Assembly: GCF_022437945.1 (NCBI RefSeq)
Contig: NZ_CP092535.1
Location: 3,410,001-3,474,000 of the forward strand
Direction: 5' to 3'
Origin: Nocardioides sp. TF02-7
GTDB taxonomy: Bacteria; Actinomycetota; Actinomycetes; Propionibacteriales; Nocardioidaceae
Length of the DNA: 64,000 nt
Both the position numbers and the translations under genes were made by a program. Positions 19,070 to 27,349 of this stretch are shown here, one piece after another (within the stretch, counting starts at the first letter, position 1; each line of letters starts with the position of its first letter). The notes beneath the pieces were generated by a model that saw only the letters and a program-made list of their open reading frames with translations, ran no database searches and was not told the origin of the DNA.

Positions 19070-19927
19070 GTGCACGCGGTGGACCTGCTCCGACACCTGC
19101 GCTTCTTCACCGCAGTGGCCGAGGAGCGCCACTACGGACATGCGGCGGCGGCCCTCGGCATGACGCAACCGCCCCTCTCCCAGGGCGTGCAGCGCCTCGA
19201 GAAGCACCTGGGGGTGCGGCTGTTCGACCGCGACGCCCGCGGCGTGCGGATCACGGAGGCAGGGGCGGCGCTGCTCCCGCGAGCCGAGGAGCTGCTGGCG
19301 GCGGCCGACGAGCTCGTCCAGCGGGCCGTCGAGTGGGCCGTGACCCCGTCGCTGCGGGTCGGCCTCGCCGCCGACCTCGAAGGACGGGTCCCGGAGCTGG
19401 TGCGACAGCTGGCCGAGCAGCTGGAGCCGGTCGCGCCGGCTGTGGCCGGCAGCGTCGAGCTGGTCGACCGGGTCCGTGCCGGCGACCTCGACCTCGCCGT
19501 CGTACGGCACCCCGGCGTCATCGACGGCACCCGGGCCGGTGCGGTGCACATGGTCCCCACCCGGTTGGTCGTCCCCGACGATGGACCCGACCCAGGTGCC
19601 GAGGGGGTCCGGATCGCCGAGGTGGCCCGGCCGTTGGTGGTGCCGCCGCGGCGGCACCAGCCCGCCGCCCACGACCAGCTCGTCGACAGCCTGCGACGAG
19701 CGGGGCACAGCGGTGAGGTCGTCGAGGAAGCCGATCCGCTCGCGCGGCAGGCGCTGGTCTCGGCGGGGGTCGCCGTCCGGCTGACCCCCGACCCGGGATC
19801 CGGTCGCGACCTGGCCGGCGCACCCCTGCCGCTGCTGCTCCGCGTCGTGCTCCCGGTGCCTGCCGCCCGGCGCAAGGACGTCGACCACGAGCGGGCGGCG
19901 CACATCATCGAGCAGTGCCTGTCGTGA
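19070..19927 (+). CDS. LysR-family regulator of the PBP/beta-lactamase locus
   Basis: 285 residues. The N-terminal winged HTH reads LLRHLRFFTAVAEERHYGHAAAALGMTQPPLSQGVQRLEKHLGVRLF, a textbook LysR domain with its long linker helix; an effector-binding domain follows. GTG at 19070, with a second GTG at 19079 that would start at VDLLRHLRFF. The stop overlaps the beta-lactamase GTG (GTGA), so regulator and enzyme are coupled. Position, plus matching boxes here and before the PBP operon, suggests an AmpR-like role in sensing cell-wall stress; AmpR itself is a different lineage, so this is inference. Confidence 0.86.
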   Translation: MHAVDLLRHLRFFTAVAEERHYGHAAAALGMTQPPLSQGVQRLEKHLGVRLFDRDARGVRITEAGAALLPRAEELLAAADELVQRAVEWAVTPSLRVGLAADLEGRVPELVRQLAEQLEPVAPAVAGSVELVDRVRAGDLDLAVVRHPGVIDGTRAGAVHMVPTRLVVPDDGPDPGAEGVRIAEVARPLVVPPRRHQPAAHDQLVDSLRRAGHSGEVVEEADPLARQALVSAGVAVRLTPDPGSGRDLAGAPLPLLLRVVLPVPAARRKDVDHERAAHIIEQCLS

Positions 19928-20840
19928 GCGTCGCCGACCGGCTTCACGCGATCGCACAGGACGCCGGCGTCACCGCCTGGGTGCACGCCGTGCGCATCGC
20001 GGGCCCTCGCGAGGCGGTGACCTTCGCCGGGGACGAACCGGTCGCCGTCGCCTCGCTCTACAAGCTGCCTCTCGCCGTCGCCTGGGCAGACCTCGCGACC
20101 ACCGGCGCCCTCGACCCGACGGAGCGGCTGGCGCTGCGGCCGACCGCGCGGGCCCCGGGCCCGACGGGGGTCGCGATGCTCCTGGACGAGGTCACCCTCA
20201 CCCTCCGCGACGCCGTGCGGTTGATGCTGGCAGTCTCCGACAACGCCGCGGGCGACGTGGTGCTGCAGCGGGTCGGCCTCGACCGGGTGTCCCGCTGGAT
20301 CGCCGACGCCGGACTGGAGGACACGGTCGTGCGGCGCGGGTCCGCCGAGAGCCTGCGCATCGTCCAGCGGGAGACGGGTGCGTCCAGCGCTGCACTGGCG
20401 GAACGCGCGCTGGCCGACGTCCGGCACGACGTCGTCACGAGCGAGTACGACTCCGCGCTGGCCAGCTCCTCGACCGCGGCCGACCTCTGTCGGCTGCTGG
20501 AGCTGCTGTGGTCGCGCACCGGAGCCGCGCACGCGCTGGTGCGGGACGCGCTCGCCCACCAGGCCTGGCGGCACCGCATCGGCTCCGGCTTCCCCACGAC
20601 GACGTGGCGGTCCACGGCAAGACCGGCACGCTCGGGCGGCTGCGGCACGAGGCCGCGGTCGTCGCCTTCCCCGAGGAGCACCCCGTGGCCGTCACGGTCC
20701 TCACCCGGGCCGCGCGGGCCGAGCGGCACCTGCCTCGGGTCGACGCCGCGATCGGTGAGCTCGCGCGCGCGGCGGTCACCCCACTCCGGATGCCCGCAGG
20801 TCGGCCGCCGGGCTCGGGCGCACCAGCAGCACCATGGTGA
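19924..20840 (+). CDS. Class A beta-lactamase-like serine hydrolase (frameshifted)
   Basis: Penicilloyl-serine hydrolase fold. SxxK is S44-LY-K47 (VASLYKLP), SDN is at 105-107 (VSDNAAGD), and KTG is in VHGKTGTLG after the frame change. A C missing from the run at about 20591-20594 breaks GSGFP from HDDVAVHGKTG. GTG at 19924 overlaps the LysR stop. No signal peptide is visible, which is unusual for a protective beta-lactamase, and the Glu166 equivalent is not obvious. The end is uncertain: the repaired frame closes at 20840, inside the convergent MFS gene, and the true C-terminus may be earlier. Could also be a related serine hydrolase without lactamase activity. Confidence 0.75.
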
Positions 20841-21240
20841 CCAGCGTGACGGCGGTGAGGCCGATGGCGACCCACACGGGTCCGAGCTCGCCGGCCGACG
20901 TCGCGAGGGAGGCGGCGCCCATCGCCGGACCGGCGACGGCTCCGACGTTGAGTGCCGCGGTCGCGTAGGCGCCGCCCATCGTCGGGGCGTCGACCGCCGC
21001 ATAGAGAACCCGGGCGATCAACGTGCTCCCGACCGCGAACGCCAACGCACCCTGGGTCGACACGAGGACGAGCAACGCGGCCGGGTGGGCCGCGAGCAGG
21101 GGCGAGAGCAAGCCACCCCACCAGCAGCAACGGCCCACCCACAGCGAGGACCACGCCGGGACTGGATCGGAGGATGGCGCCACGGCTCGCGGGCGGGCGC
21201 GGGGCGGGCGCCAGGAGGTGGGCGACCGCCTGGGTTCCCG
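20776..21240 (-). CDS. MFS transporter, C-terminal part, cut off at the non-bacterial block
   Basis: C-terminal half of a 12-helix major facilitator exporter: a loop with AHLLAPAPRPPASRGAIL, then helices VVLAVGGPLLLVG, AALLVLVSTQGALAFAVGS, and MGGAYATAALNVGAVAGPAMG, ending LVRPSPAADLRASGVG. The glycine/alanine helix with NVG resembles chloramphenicol-type and arabinose-efflux permeases. A one-base frame change occurs near 21115. Upstream of about 21240 the coding signal stops abruptly where the A+T-rich block starts, so about 190-200 N-terminal residues are missing. Confidence 0.72.
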   Translation of the reverse strand, partial: REPRRSPTSWRPPRARPRAVAPSSDPVPAWSSLWVGRCCWWGGLLSPLLAAHPAALLVLVSTQGALAFAVGSTLIARVLYAAVDAPTMGGAYATAALNVGAVAGPAMGAASLATSAGELGPVWVAIGLTAVTLVTMVLLVRPSPAADLRASGVG

Positions 21241-22394
21241 GAAAATACTGGACAGGCGGACTGGTGACCGCTGTTGTTGAGCGGGTGGGCTGCGGCGAAG
21301 AAGACATTTAACGGACCCAAAACGGGGCTGGCCGCGCTGGCTGGGAGGAAGAATACTTATGGAGGCGTTTGCTCTGGGAACTATTGTATATCCACTACCA
21401 ACAGCTGTGTTTTTTGAGAAGCACGTTCAGGTCGTCTGCGGACTTCACTGAAGATGTGGTGAGTCTTTCCTTGCAACTGGGGCATATAAAACAGAGCAGT
21501 AATCATGAAAGATGGTGACACATAATCTTGTCTTCCTGCTGCCAGTCCATGGCATGGTGTGATAAAATCATGCTCTAGCTGTTTCAGAGACTTTGACATG
21601 TAACTCTATTTAGTCACATTTGTGGCTCATTCTTGCATCCATGAGATCACAAAACTTTTGTGTTGAGAGCTTAGCATTGAATCTTCTGGCTTTTCTTGCA
21701 TTTCAGAAAAATGAAGATGACATGTCAACATAAATGTCAAACTTGTGTGGCTGTCAACTGGGCCTGAAACAGCCCTTCATGCCTATTAAAGAAGGCATGG
21801 TCTTTTTGGAAGCATTTTCATGTTTGGGGCTACTACATCTGATCTTGCCTGGCATGGCTCTTGCAAACACTTGTTTACCAAAATCTTTCTTAACGTCACT
21901 AATCACTTTCACCAAAACTTAAAGTAACAATATCCAACTTTCAGCTCCTTCATTTATATTCAAAGTACCCTTAACATTTATTCCATTTAGCAGCTGCTGT
22001 CTGCTTCGCTGCTTTATCAGAACTTTCAGAAATGAAGGACAACAAGGGCATCATGTGCAGGTAACACCAAAATTAACCACCAGCAGGCATTTATTGGTGG
22101 AAAACAACGGGCTGGCACAAAATGAAACTGGCACCGCGCCCGGCACCGCACCCCATCATCAGGCTTCTCAAAGGCTGTTTGCTTGCTTTTGACAAGAACG
22201 CTGCTTCCCTGCCCCCTGCTGGGACCTGCTGCTGTACACCAGGCAACTTGTGGACAGTGACTGCCGGCAGGCATGCTGCAAAATAACCCGCAATACCGCT
22301 GGCTGGCACCCCAGGTCCGGGCAATAAAATGCGCAGGCTGGCTGGCGCTTCGTCGATCTGACACTACACCCAGCACTAATCCTGCTTTTTTTTA
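21241..22394. other. Non-bacterial, eukaryote-like DNA block
   Basis: About 1.15 kb of much lower G+C, without high-G+C codon bias and with no credible bacterial gene. It has features common in animal DNA: a TATAAAA string, AATAAA signals on both strands, runs of T ending in T8 at 22386-22393, CpG poverty in its central part, and a candidate intron with GTGAGT at 21459 and a polypyrimidine tract plus CAG ending at 21706. Both flanks are bacterial genes cut mid-sequence (an MFS gene and an epimerase gene). The left edge is uncertain by some tens of bases, because 21241-21345 is intermediate in composition. Best read as a chimeric join. Confidence 0.75.
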
Positions 22395-22395
22395 A

Positions 22396-23217
22396 CGCGG
22401 TACGCGTGCCGTCGTACGACGGCCGGGCGCGGCGCCGCGGCTCGACGGCGTCGAGGAGCACGTGGGCGAGTTCGACGACCCGGGCTTCGCTGCCCGCGTG
22501 GTGGCCGGCGCGGCCGCCGTGGTGACCACGGTGCACCCGATGGGATCCGACCTCGCGACCCAGCGTCGGGTCGGAGTCGAGGGCACGCAGGTGGTCGCGC
22601 GGGCGGCCCGCGACGCCGGAGTCGCCCGACTGGTCCACGTGTCGACCGCGGCGGTCTACGACCGCTCGCCCGGCGTCGGTGACGTCGACGAGGCCGCCGA
22701 CCTCGTGCCCGACGACGCCGGCGCCTACGCCGTCACCAAGCGCGACACCGACGCCGCGCTGGCCGGCATCGACGGCATCACACGGGTCCTCGTGCGCCCG
22801 CCGGCGATCCTCGGGCCGGGGGAGAGCTCGATCTGGAACACCCTGCGCCCGCAGCACGTCCGCGACGACGCGGACGCGCGCCGGACACCGCCGGACAAGA
22901 GCTTCGCGTGGGTCCACGTCGACGACCTGGTGACGCTGGTCGCCGACGTCGCGACCGGCCGGATCGGCACGGCGGACGCCCCGGGGGCGGGGCCGGTCGA
23001 CGGCGGCTGCACGCCGGTCAATGTGGCGGCGGGCCCGGCCACCGCCCGCGACTACTTCGGCACCGTCGCCCGGGCCGTCGGAGTCGAGCCGGTGTGGGTC
23101 GACGAGCCGGCGTGGACCGGCCGGATCGTCGCCGACCGGGCGCGCTCGTGGGGCTGGTCGCCGGCGGTCGACCTCGACCGGGCCCTCGCCGAGCTGGAGG
23201 CCGGGCTGCGCGCGTGA
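22396..23217 (+). CDS. NAD-dependent epimerase/dehydratase, N-terminus missing
   Basis: Extended short-chain dehydrogenase. The reading is open from the first bacterial base (RGTRAVVRRPGAAPRLDGV), so the first strand and the GxxGxxG nucleotide-binding motif, about 30 residues, are lost at the join. Remaining motifs: VHVSTAAVYDRSPGVGDVDE, the catalytic YAVTK, and the cofactor-proximal RPPAILGPGESSIWN. 273 residues remain and end GWSPAVDLDRALAELEAGL, typical of NAD(P)-dependent sugar epimerase/steroid-dehydrogenase-like proteins in actinomycetes. Substrate unknown. Confidence 0.82.
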   Translation, partial: RGTRAVVRRPGAAPRLDGVEEHVGEFDDPGFAARVVAGAAAVVTTVHPMGSDLATQRRVGVEGTQVVARAARDAGVARLVHVSTAAVYDRSPGVGDVDEAADLVPDDAGAYAVTKRDTDAALAGIDGITRVLVRPPAILGPGESSIWNTLRPQHVRDDADARRTPPDKSFAWVHVDDLVTLVADVATGRIGTADAPGAGPVDGGCTPVNVAAGPATARDYFGTVARAVGVEPVWVDEPAWTGRIVADRARSWGWSPAVDLDRALAELEAGLRA

Positions 23218-23242
23218 CTGCGGCTCCCGCACGTTGGGGGAG

Positions 23243-23282
23243 GTCATACGGACAGGGCCACCGGTGACCCCGACCGTATGAC
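23243..23282 (+). terminator. Stem-loop after the epimerase gene
   Basis: Perfect 9-bp inverted repeat GTCATACGG / CCGTATGAC with a 22-base loop that can fold further, 25 bp after the epimerase stop. No T-run follows, so it would be an atypical terminator; a regulatory palindrome for the STAS gene is the alternative. Confidence 0.4.
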
Positions 23283-23452
23283 GTCCTGGGACGACAGCAC
23301 ACGCACGCGTCACCCGTGACCGCCGCGTCCTCGCCCTCGGCCGCAGTTTCCCAGAAACGCTTGCAGATCGGTCGAAGTGGCGTAGCGTGAGGGAGTCCTC
23401 GACGCGCTCAGGAACCCGGGCGCCGGTCGACTTCTCTCGGTAAGGGCCAGAC

Positions 23453-23780
23453 ATGCTGTCCGTGGTCACTTCTCTCCATCCCCCGCACGCGGTCGTCTCC
23501 CCCGGCGGGCGAGCTCGACATCTTCTCCACCCAGGTCCTCAAGGAGCGGCTCGACGTCGTCGTCGACCGCGGCTGCACCGACCTCGTCCTCGACGTGTCC
23601 GCCGTGTCGTTCGTGGACGGGTCGGCGCTCGGCGCGCTGGACCGCTACCGCTGTCACGTCGGCGGCCGGGGTGGCCGGCTACGGGTGGTCGGTGCCGACC
23701 ACCGCTTCCTGCGCAACTGCAAGCTGGCCGGCTATGCACCGCTCCTCGGGAGGAGCGTGCCCGCCGGCGACGCCGGGTAG
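23453..23780 (+). CDS. STAS-domain anti-sigma factor antagonist-like protein (frameshifted)
   Basis: About 108 residues. After a short start (MLSVVTSLHPPHAVVS) an extra C in the run near 23500 shifts the frame; corrected, it reads PAGELDIFSTQVLKERLDVVVDRGCTDLVLDVSAVSFVDGSALGALDRY. The VSFVDGSALGAL segment is the STAS motif with the Ser that an anti-sigma kinase phosphorylates. Likely acts in partner switching of a stress sigma factor. No kinase or sigma gene is adjacent. ATG at 23453 with GGTAAGGG upstream. Confidence 0.78.
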
Positions 23781-23797
23781 GGCGGAACGGCGGAACA

Positions 23798-24668
23798 TCA
23801 GCCGCCGGCGAGCGGCTCGAAGAGCGTCTCGATCGCACGCCTCGCGTTCCGGCTGTAGACGGGGAGCGCCTGCTCGACGCCGTACCGCAGGTCCTCGAGG
23901 GCACGCGCGCGGGCATAGAACTCCGACCGGGCCACGACCCCTTCGTCGACCTCCCCGAGGCGCTCGAGCACCCGGTCGCGGGCACGGGCGCCGAGGTCCC
24001 GCAAGACCAGGCCGAGGTCGAGGGCCGGGTCGGTGACGGCGGCGTCGGACCAGTCGATGACCCCGGTGACCTCGCCGGTGCGCGGGTCGACGAAGACGTG
24101 CTCGGCACCGAGGTCGCCGTGGCAGAGCCGTGGGCGGGGCGCCGGCGGCAGGTGGCGGCGTCGTGAGGAACCGCTCGACCGCCCTGCGCACCCGCGGCCG
24201 CAGCGGGGCGGTCACCTCCATGGCGACGGGCTCGAGCTCGGCGAGGTACTCGTCGGGGGTCGTGGCGTCGCGCGGCACCAGGCCGGCGACCAGCCGTCCG
24301 GGGATGTCGGCGAGGGCGGCCTGGAGCTCGCCGAGCCGTGCCGCCCAATCGTCGACCAGCGGCGTGGGAGGCGGCGGGCGCTCGTCGAGCCACTCGAGGA
24401 GCGGAACGCCAGGGATGCGGGTCATCTCCATCGCCTGCTGGTCCGGCCAGACCTCGACCACGCGCGGCACCGGGACCGGCGCGCGGGTGGCGAGGAGCTC
24501 GAGCAGCCGGGCCTCGCTGGCGACCGACAGCCCGTCGTCGCCGGCGGCCGACCGGCGGCGTACGACGGTCCCCGGCGCGCGGCCGTCGGTCACGTGGTGC
24601 CCGGTGCCGTGCGCCTCGGTCCGACCGGTGTCCGGGTCGGGGATCTCCTTCGTCTCGGAACGCTCCAT
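23798..24668 (-). CDS. Aminoglycoside phosphotransferase (APH)-family kinase (frameshifted)
   Basis: Protein-kinase-like small-molecule kinase of about 290 residues. The N-lobe has LSVASEARLLELLATRAPVPVPRVVEVW. The Brenner motif is CHGDLGAEHVFVD (catalytic Asp), and the metal-binding Asp is in GVIDWSDAAVTDPALDLG. One base is lost or gained at about 24150-24165 just before the Brenner motif. In this family the substrate may be an antibiotic, a sugar or a metabolite such as choline; nothing nearby tells which. Confidence 0.8.
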
Positions 24669-24836
24669 CCGCTACCTCCTGCTGGCGGGCCGACACCATG
24701 ATGACCCGTCGACGCCGGGGCCGCCGTCGCCCCGGGGCGACCGGTCGTCGCCCGCCGGCGACGGTTGCCCACGAGCATCGGCCTTGGTGCTCCGGCGGCC
24801 GTAGCATCGGGGGACCAGCGAGACCGAGGACCGACC

Positions 24837-26000
24837 ATGCAGCCACGACACGGAGACCTGCTGCTCGGCCTGGGCGTCGCCACGGCCCTGGCCGTCGTGG
24901 TGAGCTCCGACCAGGGACGCGGCGGCGCGGTGGACCCGCGCGCCTACGTGTGGGCCGTCGGCTTCGGAGCGTTGATGCTGCTGCGTCGACAGCACCCCGT
25001 CCTGGTCCTGGTGCTCACCGCGCTCGGCTACTTCAGCTACCACGCGGCGGGGTTCCCGGCCATCGGGGTCGCGGTCCCGATGGCGGCGGCGCTGTACTCC
25101 GCCGCCGAGATGGGCCACGTCCCCGCCGCAGGTGCCACGGCCCTGGTGACCCTCGGCGGGGCGACCGGCTACCGGCTGCTGGCCGGGCAGGACCCTGCGC
25201 TCGTGCTGGGCTACGAGCTGGTGTCCCACGGCGCGCCGATGCTCGCGGTGGTCGCGCTCGGGCACAGTGTCCGCACCGGGCGACGGCTCCGCCTGCGCAC
25301 CGAGCAGGTGACCCGGCTCCTCGACCGCCAGGGCACGTTGGACGCCGAAGCGAGGCTGCGCGAGGAGCGGGTGCACCTGGCCCGCGAGCTGCACGACTCC
25401 ATCGGGCACTCCTTGGCGATCGCCTCGCTCTACGCCAACGTGGCCCGCGACGCGGACGACGACCCCGAGCGACGCCGCAGCGCGTTGGAGCTGGTGCGCA
25501 GCGGCGTCTCCGACTCCCTCGCCCACCTCCGGCGCACCGTCGCGCTGCTCCGCACGCCGGGCAGCGACGCGGTGCCCTCGACCCCCCGGCTGACCGACCT
25601 GACGCACCTCGTCGCTGCCCCCTCGCGGGCCGGGTACGACGTCTTGCTCGAGGTCGACGACGTCCGGGCGCCGCCGGAGGTCGAGGCCGCGGCGTTCCGG
25701 GTCGTGCAGGAGGCGGTGACCAACACGGTGCGGCACTCGACCGGGACGCGCATCCGCGTCCGCGTCCGCGAGGAGCCGCGAGGACACCTCTCGGTGGAGG
25801 TGGCCGACGACGGCGCTCCGGTGACCACCGACGACCCGGGCCAGGGTCACGGGCTGGGACACGGGCTGGGACACAGGCAGGGTCACGGGCTGAGCGGGCT
25901 GGCCGAGCGCGTCCACGGCCTGGGCGGTCGGCTCGAGGCCCGGCCCACCGGGGAGGGCTGGGTGGTCCGCGCCGACGTCCCGATGGAGGCGGACCGGTGA
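24837..26000 (+). CDS. DesK/NarL-type sensor histidine kinase with a GHGL tandem repeat
   Basis: 387 residues. Four to five N-terminal membrane helices, then a HisKA_3 dimerisation domain with the phospho-acceptor His in RVHLARELHDSIGHSLA and a HATPase_c domain (FRVVQEAVTNTVRHSTGTR N-box, VADDGAPVTT G1 box). Before the G2 box (GLSGLAERVHGLGGRLE) there are four near-identical GHGL units. ATG at 24837 at the end of GAGGACCGACC. The stop overlaps the regulator GTG. Ligand unknown. Confidence 0.88.
   Translation: MQPRHGDLLLGLGVATALAVVVSSDQGRGGAVDPRAYVWAVGFGALMLLRRQHPVLVLVLTALGYFSYHAAGFPAIGVAVPMAAALYSAAEMGHVPAAGATALVTLGGATGYRLLAGQDPALVLGYELVSHGAPMLAVVALGHSVRTGRRLRLRTEQVTRLLDRQGTLDAEARLREERVHLARELHDSIGHSLAIASLYANVARDADDDPERRRSALELVRSGVSDSLAHLRRTVALLRTPGSDAVPSTPRLTDLTHLVAAPSRAGYDVLLEVDDVRAPPEVEAAAFRVVQEAVTNTVRHSTGTRIRVRVREEPRGHLSVEVADDGAPVTTDDPGQGHGLGHGLGHRQGHGLSGLAERVHGLGGRLEARPTGEGWVVRADVPMEADR
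25845..25892 (+). repeat. Four tandem 12-bp repeats inside a kinase gene
   Basis: Units GGTCACGGGCTG, GGACACGGGCTG, GGACACAGGCAG and GGTCACGGGCTG in direct succession. They encode GHGL-GHGL-GHRQ-GHGL in the ATP-lid loop of the kinase. In-frame repeat units can expand or shrink without breaking the gene. Confidence 0.85.
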
Positions 26001-26647
26001 CCACCGTCCTGCTCGTCGACGACCAGAACCTGCTGCGCGCGGGCCTCCGGGCGATCCTCGAGAACGCCGACGACATCTCCGTCGTCGCCGAGGCGGCGGA
26101 CGGCCGGGAGGCGCTGGCCCGCGGGCGGGAGCACCGTCCGGACATCTTCCTCATGGACCTCCGGATGCCGGTCATGGACGGGATCCGAGCCACCCGCGCG
26201 ATCCGGGCCGACCCGGTGCTGGGTCGCACCCCCGTGCTGGTCCTGACCACGTTCGACGACCAGGACGACGTCACGGAGGCGCTCGCCGCCGGCGCCGACG
26301 GCTACCTCCTCAAGGACATCGACGCCGACGACCTGCGGCGTGCGGTCCGTCGCGCGGCCGCGGGCGAGCCGCAGGTGGCGCCGGAGATCGTGCGCCGGAT
26401 GATGGAGCGGGTGGCCGCCCTGCCGACCCGGCGTACCACCGAGGCCGCGCTCGCCGGGCTGACCGACCGCGAGGTCGAGATCCTGGCCCACGTCGGGCGG
26501 GGGATGACCAACGAGGAGATCGGCAGGGCCCTGTTCCTGAGCCGGGAGACCGCCCGCACCTACGTCAGCCGGTTGATGACGAAGCTGGCCGCGCGCGACC
26601 GGGCGCAGCTGGTCGTCCTCGCCCACCGGGCGGGTCTCGTCGACTGA
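25997..26647 (+). CDS. NarL/LuxR-family response regulator
   Basis: 216 residues. Receiver domain VTTVLLVDDQNLLRAGLRAIL with the phospho-Asp in IFLMDLRMPVMDG and Lys in YLLKDID. The C-terminal LuxR HTH reads LTDREVEILAHVGRGMTNEEIGRALFLSRETARTYVSRLMTKL. GTG at 25997 overlaps the kinase stop (GTGA), so this is the cognate partner. Confidence 0.92.
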   Translation: MTTVLLVDDQNLLRAGLRAILENADDISVVAEAADGREALARGREHRPDIFLMDLRMPVMDGIRATRAIRADPVLGRTPVLVLTTFDDQDDVTEALAAGADGYLLKDIDADDLRRAVRRAAAGEPQVAPEIVRRMMERVAALPTRRTTEAALAGLTDREVEILAHVGRGMTNEEIGRALFLSRETARTYVSRLMTKLAARDRAQLVVLAHRAGLVD

Positions 26648-26760
26648 CCACCCCCGACCGTGGACTCGGGGTGTCCCCGGGTACGTCGTCGCTCCGGGGC
26701 GACGGCGGGCGCGCTGCCAGCGGGATCCGCGGAGGAGGGTGGGCGCCTAGCGTCCGGAAC

Positions 26761-27234
26761 ATGCGCGACGATCCTTCCTTCTCCTCGTCCACCGGCCCGC
26801 CTCAGCCTGCCGCCGGCCGGCGGCTCGGCCTTCCGCTGTGGGCGGTCGTCGGTCTCGCCCTGCTCTCGGTGCCCCGGATCTTCGCCCACGACCTCGGGCT
26901 CGGCGGCGGACCGATCCCGGCGCTCCTCACCGTCGGACCGGTGGTCGTGTGGGTCGTGGTGGTCCTCGCCGCCCGGGTGCCGTCACCGTGGGTGACGCTC
27001 CTCGCGGTCGGCGTGCTCTACGGGGTGGCACTCGGCGTCGTCCACAACGTCCTCTGGGACGAGGTGTTCGCGGACGACCCGCCCGGGCTCGGCGCCCTCG
27101 ACCCGGAGCGCGCCGAGCTGCCGCTGCGGGTCGCAGCCTTCGTCAGCAGTGTCTTCACCGGCACCGCGGTCGGGCTCGTCGCCGGACTGGTCGCGACGGG
27201 GCTCCGGGCGCTCGCCGGCAGGTGGCGCCGGTGA
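26761..27234 (+). CDS. Small membrane protein of unknown function
   Basis: 157 residues with four predicted helices (LPLWAVVGLALLSVPRIF, ALLTVGPVVVWVVVVLAA, WVTLLAVGVLYGVALGVVHN, SVFTGTAVGLVAGLVATGL) after a polar N-terminus. The ATG at 26761 is chosen because upstream codons (back to 26671) are Gly/Arg-rich and unlike coding sequence here. It lies between two two-component pairs. Family not recognised. Confidence 0.62.
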   Translation: MRDDPSFSSSTGPPQPAAGRRLGLPLWAVVGLALLSVPRIFAHDLGLGGGPIPALLTVGPVVVWVVVVLAARVPSPWVTLLAVGVLYGVALGVVHNVLWDEVFADDPPGLGALDPERAELPLRVAAFVSSVFTGTAVGLVAGLVATGLRALAGRWRR

Positions 27235-27349
27235 GACGGGTCGAAGTCGCCCGTGTGCAGCGTCGACCCGGCAGGACCCGCGCCCCTCGACGTAGCCGCC
27301 TGCGCCTGAGGGGGAGGCGGCAGCGGCGGTGTGAACCTAGGATCCCGGC

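Noticed and set aside
21734..21922. 62-residue open reading in the foreign block
   Set aside because: No ribosome binding site, no codon bias, no domain; expected by chance in A+T-rich DNA.
21241..22394. Insertion sequence or prophage fragment
   Set aside because: No transposase or integrase, no terminal inverted repeats, no target duplication; animal-like signals instead.
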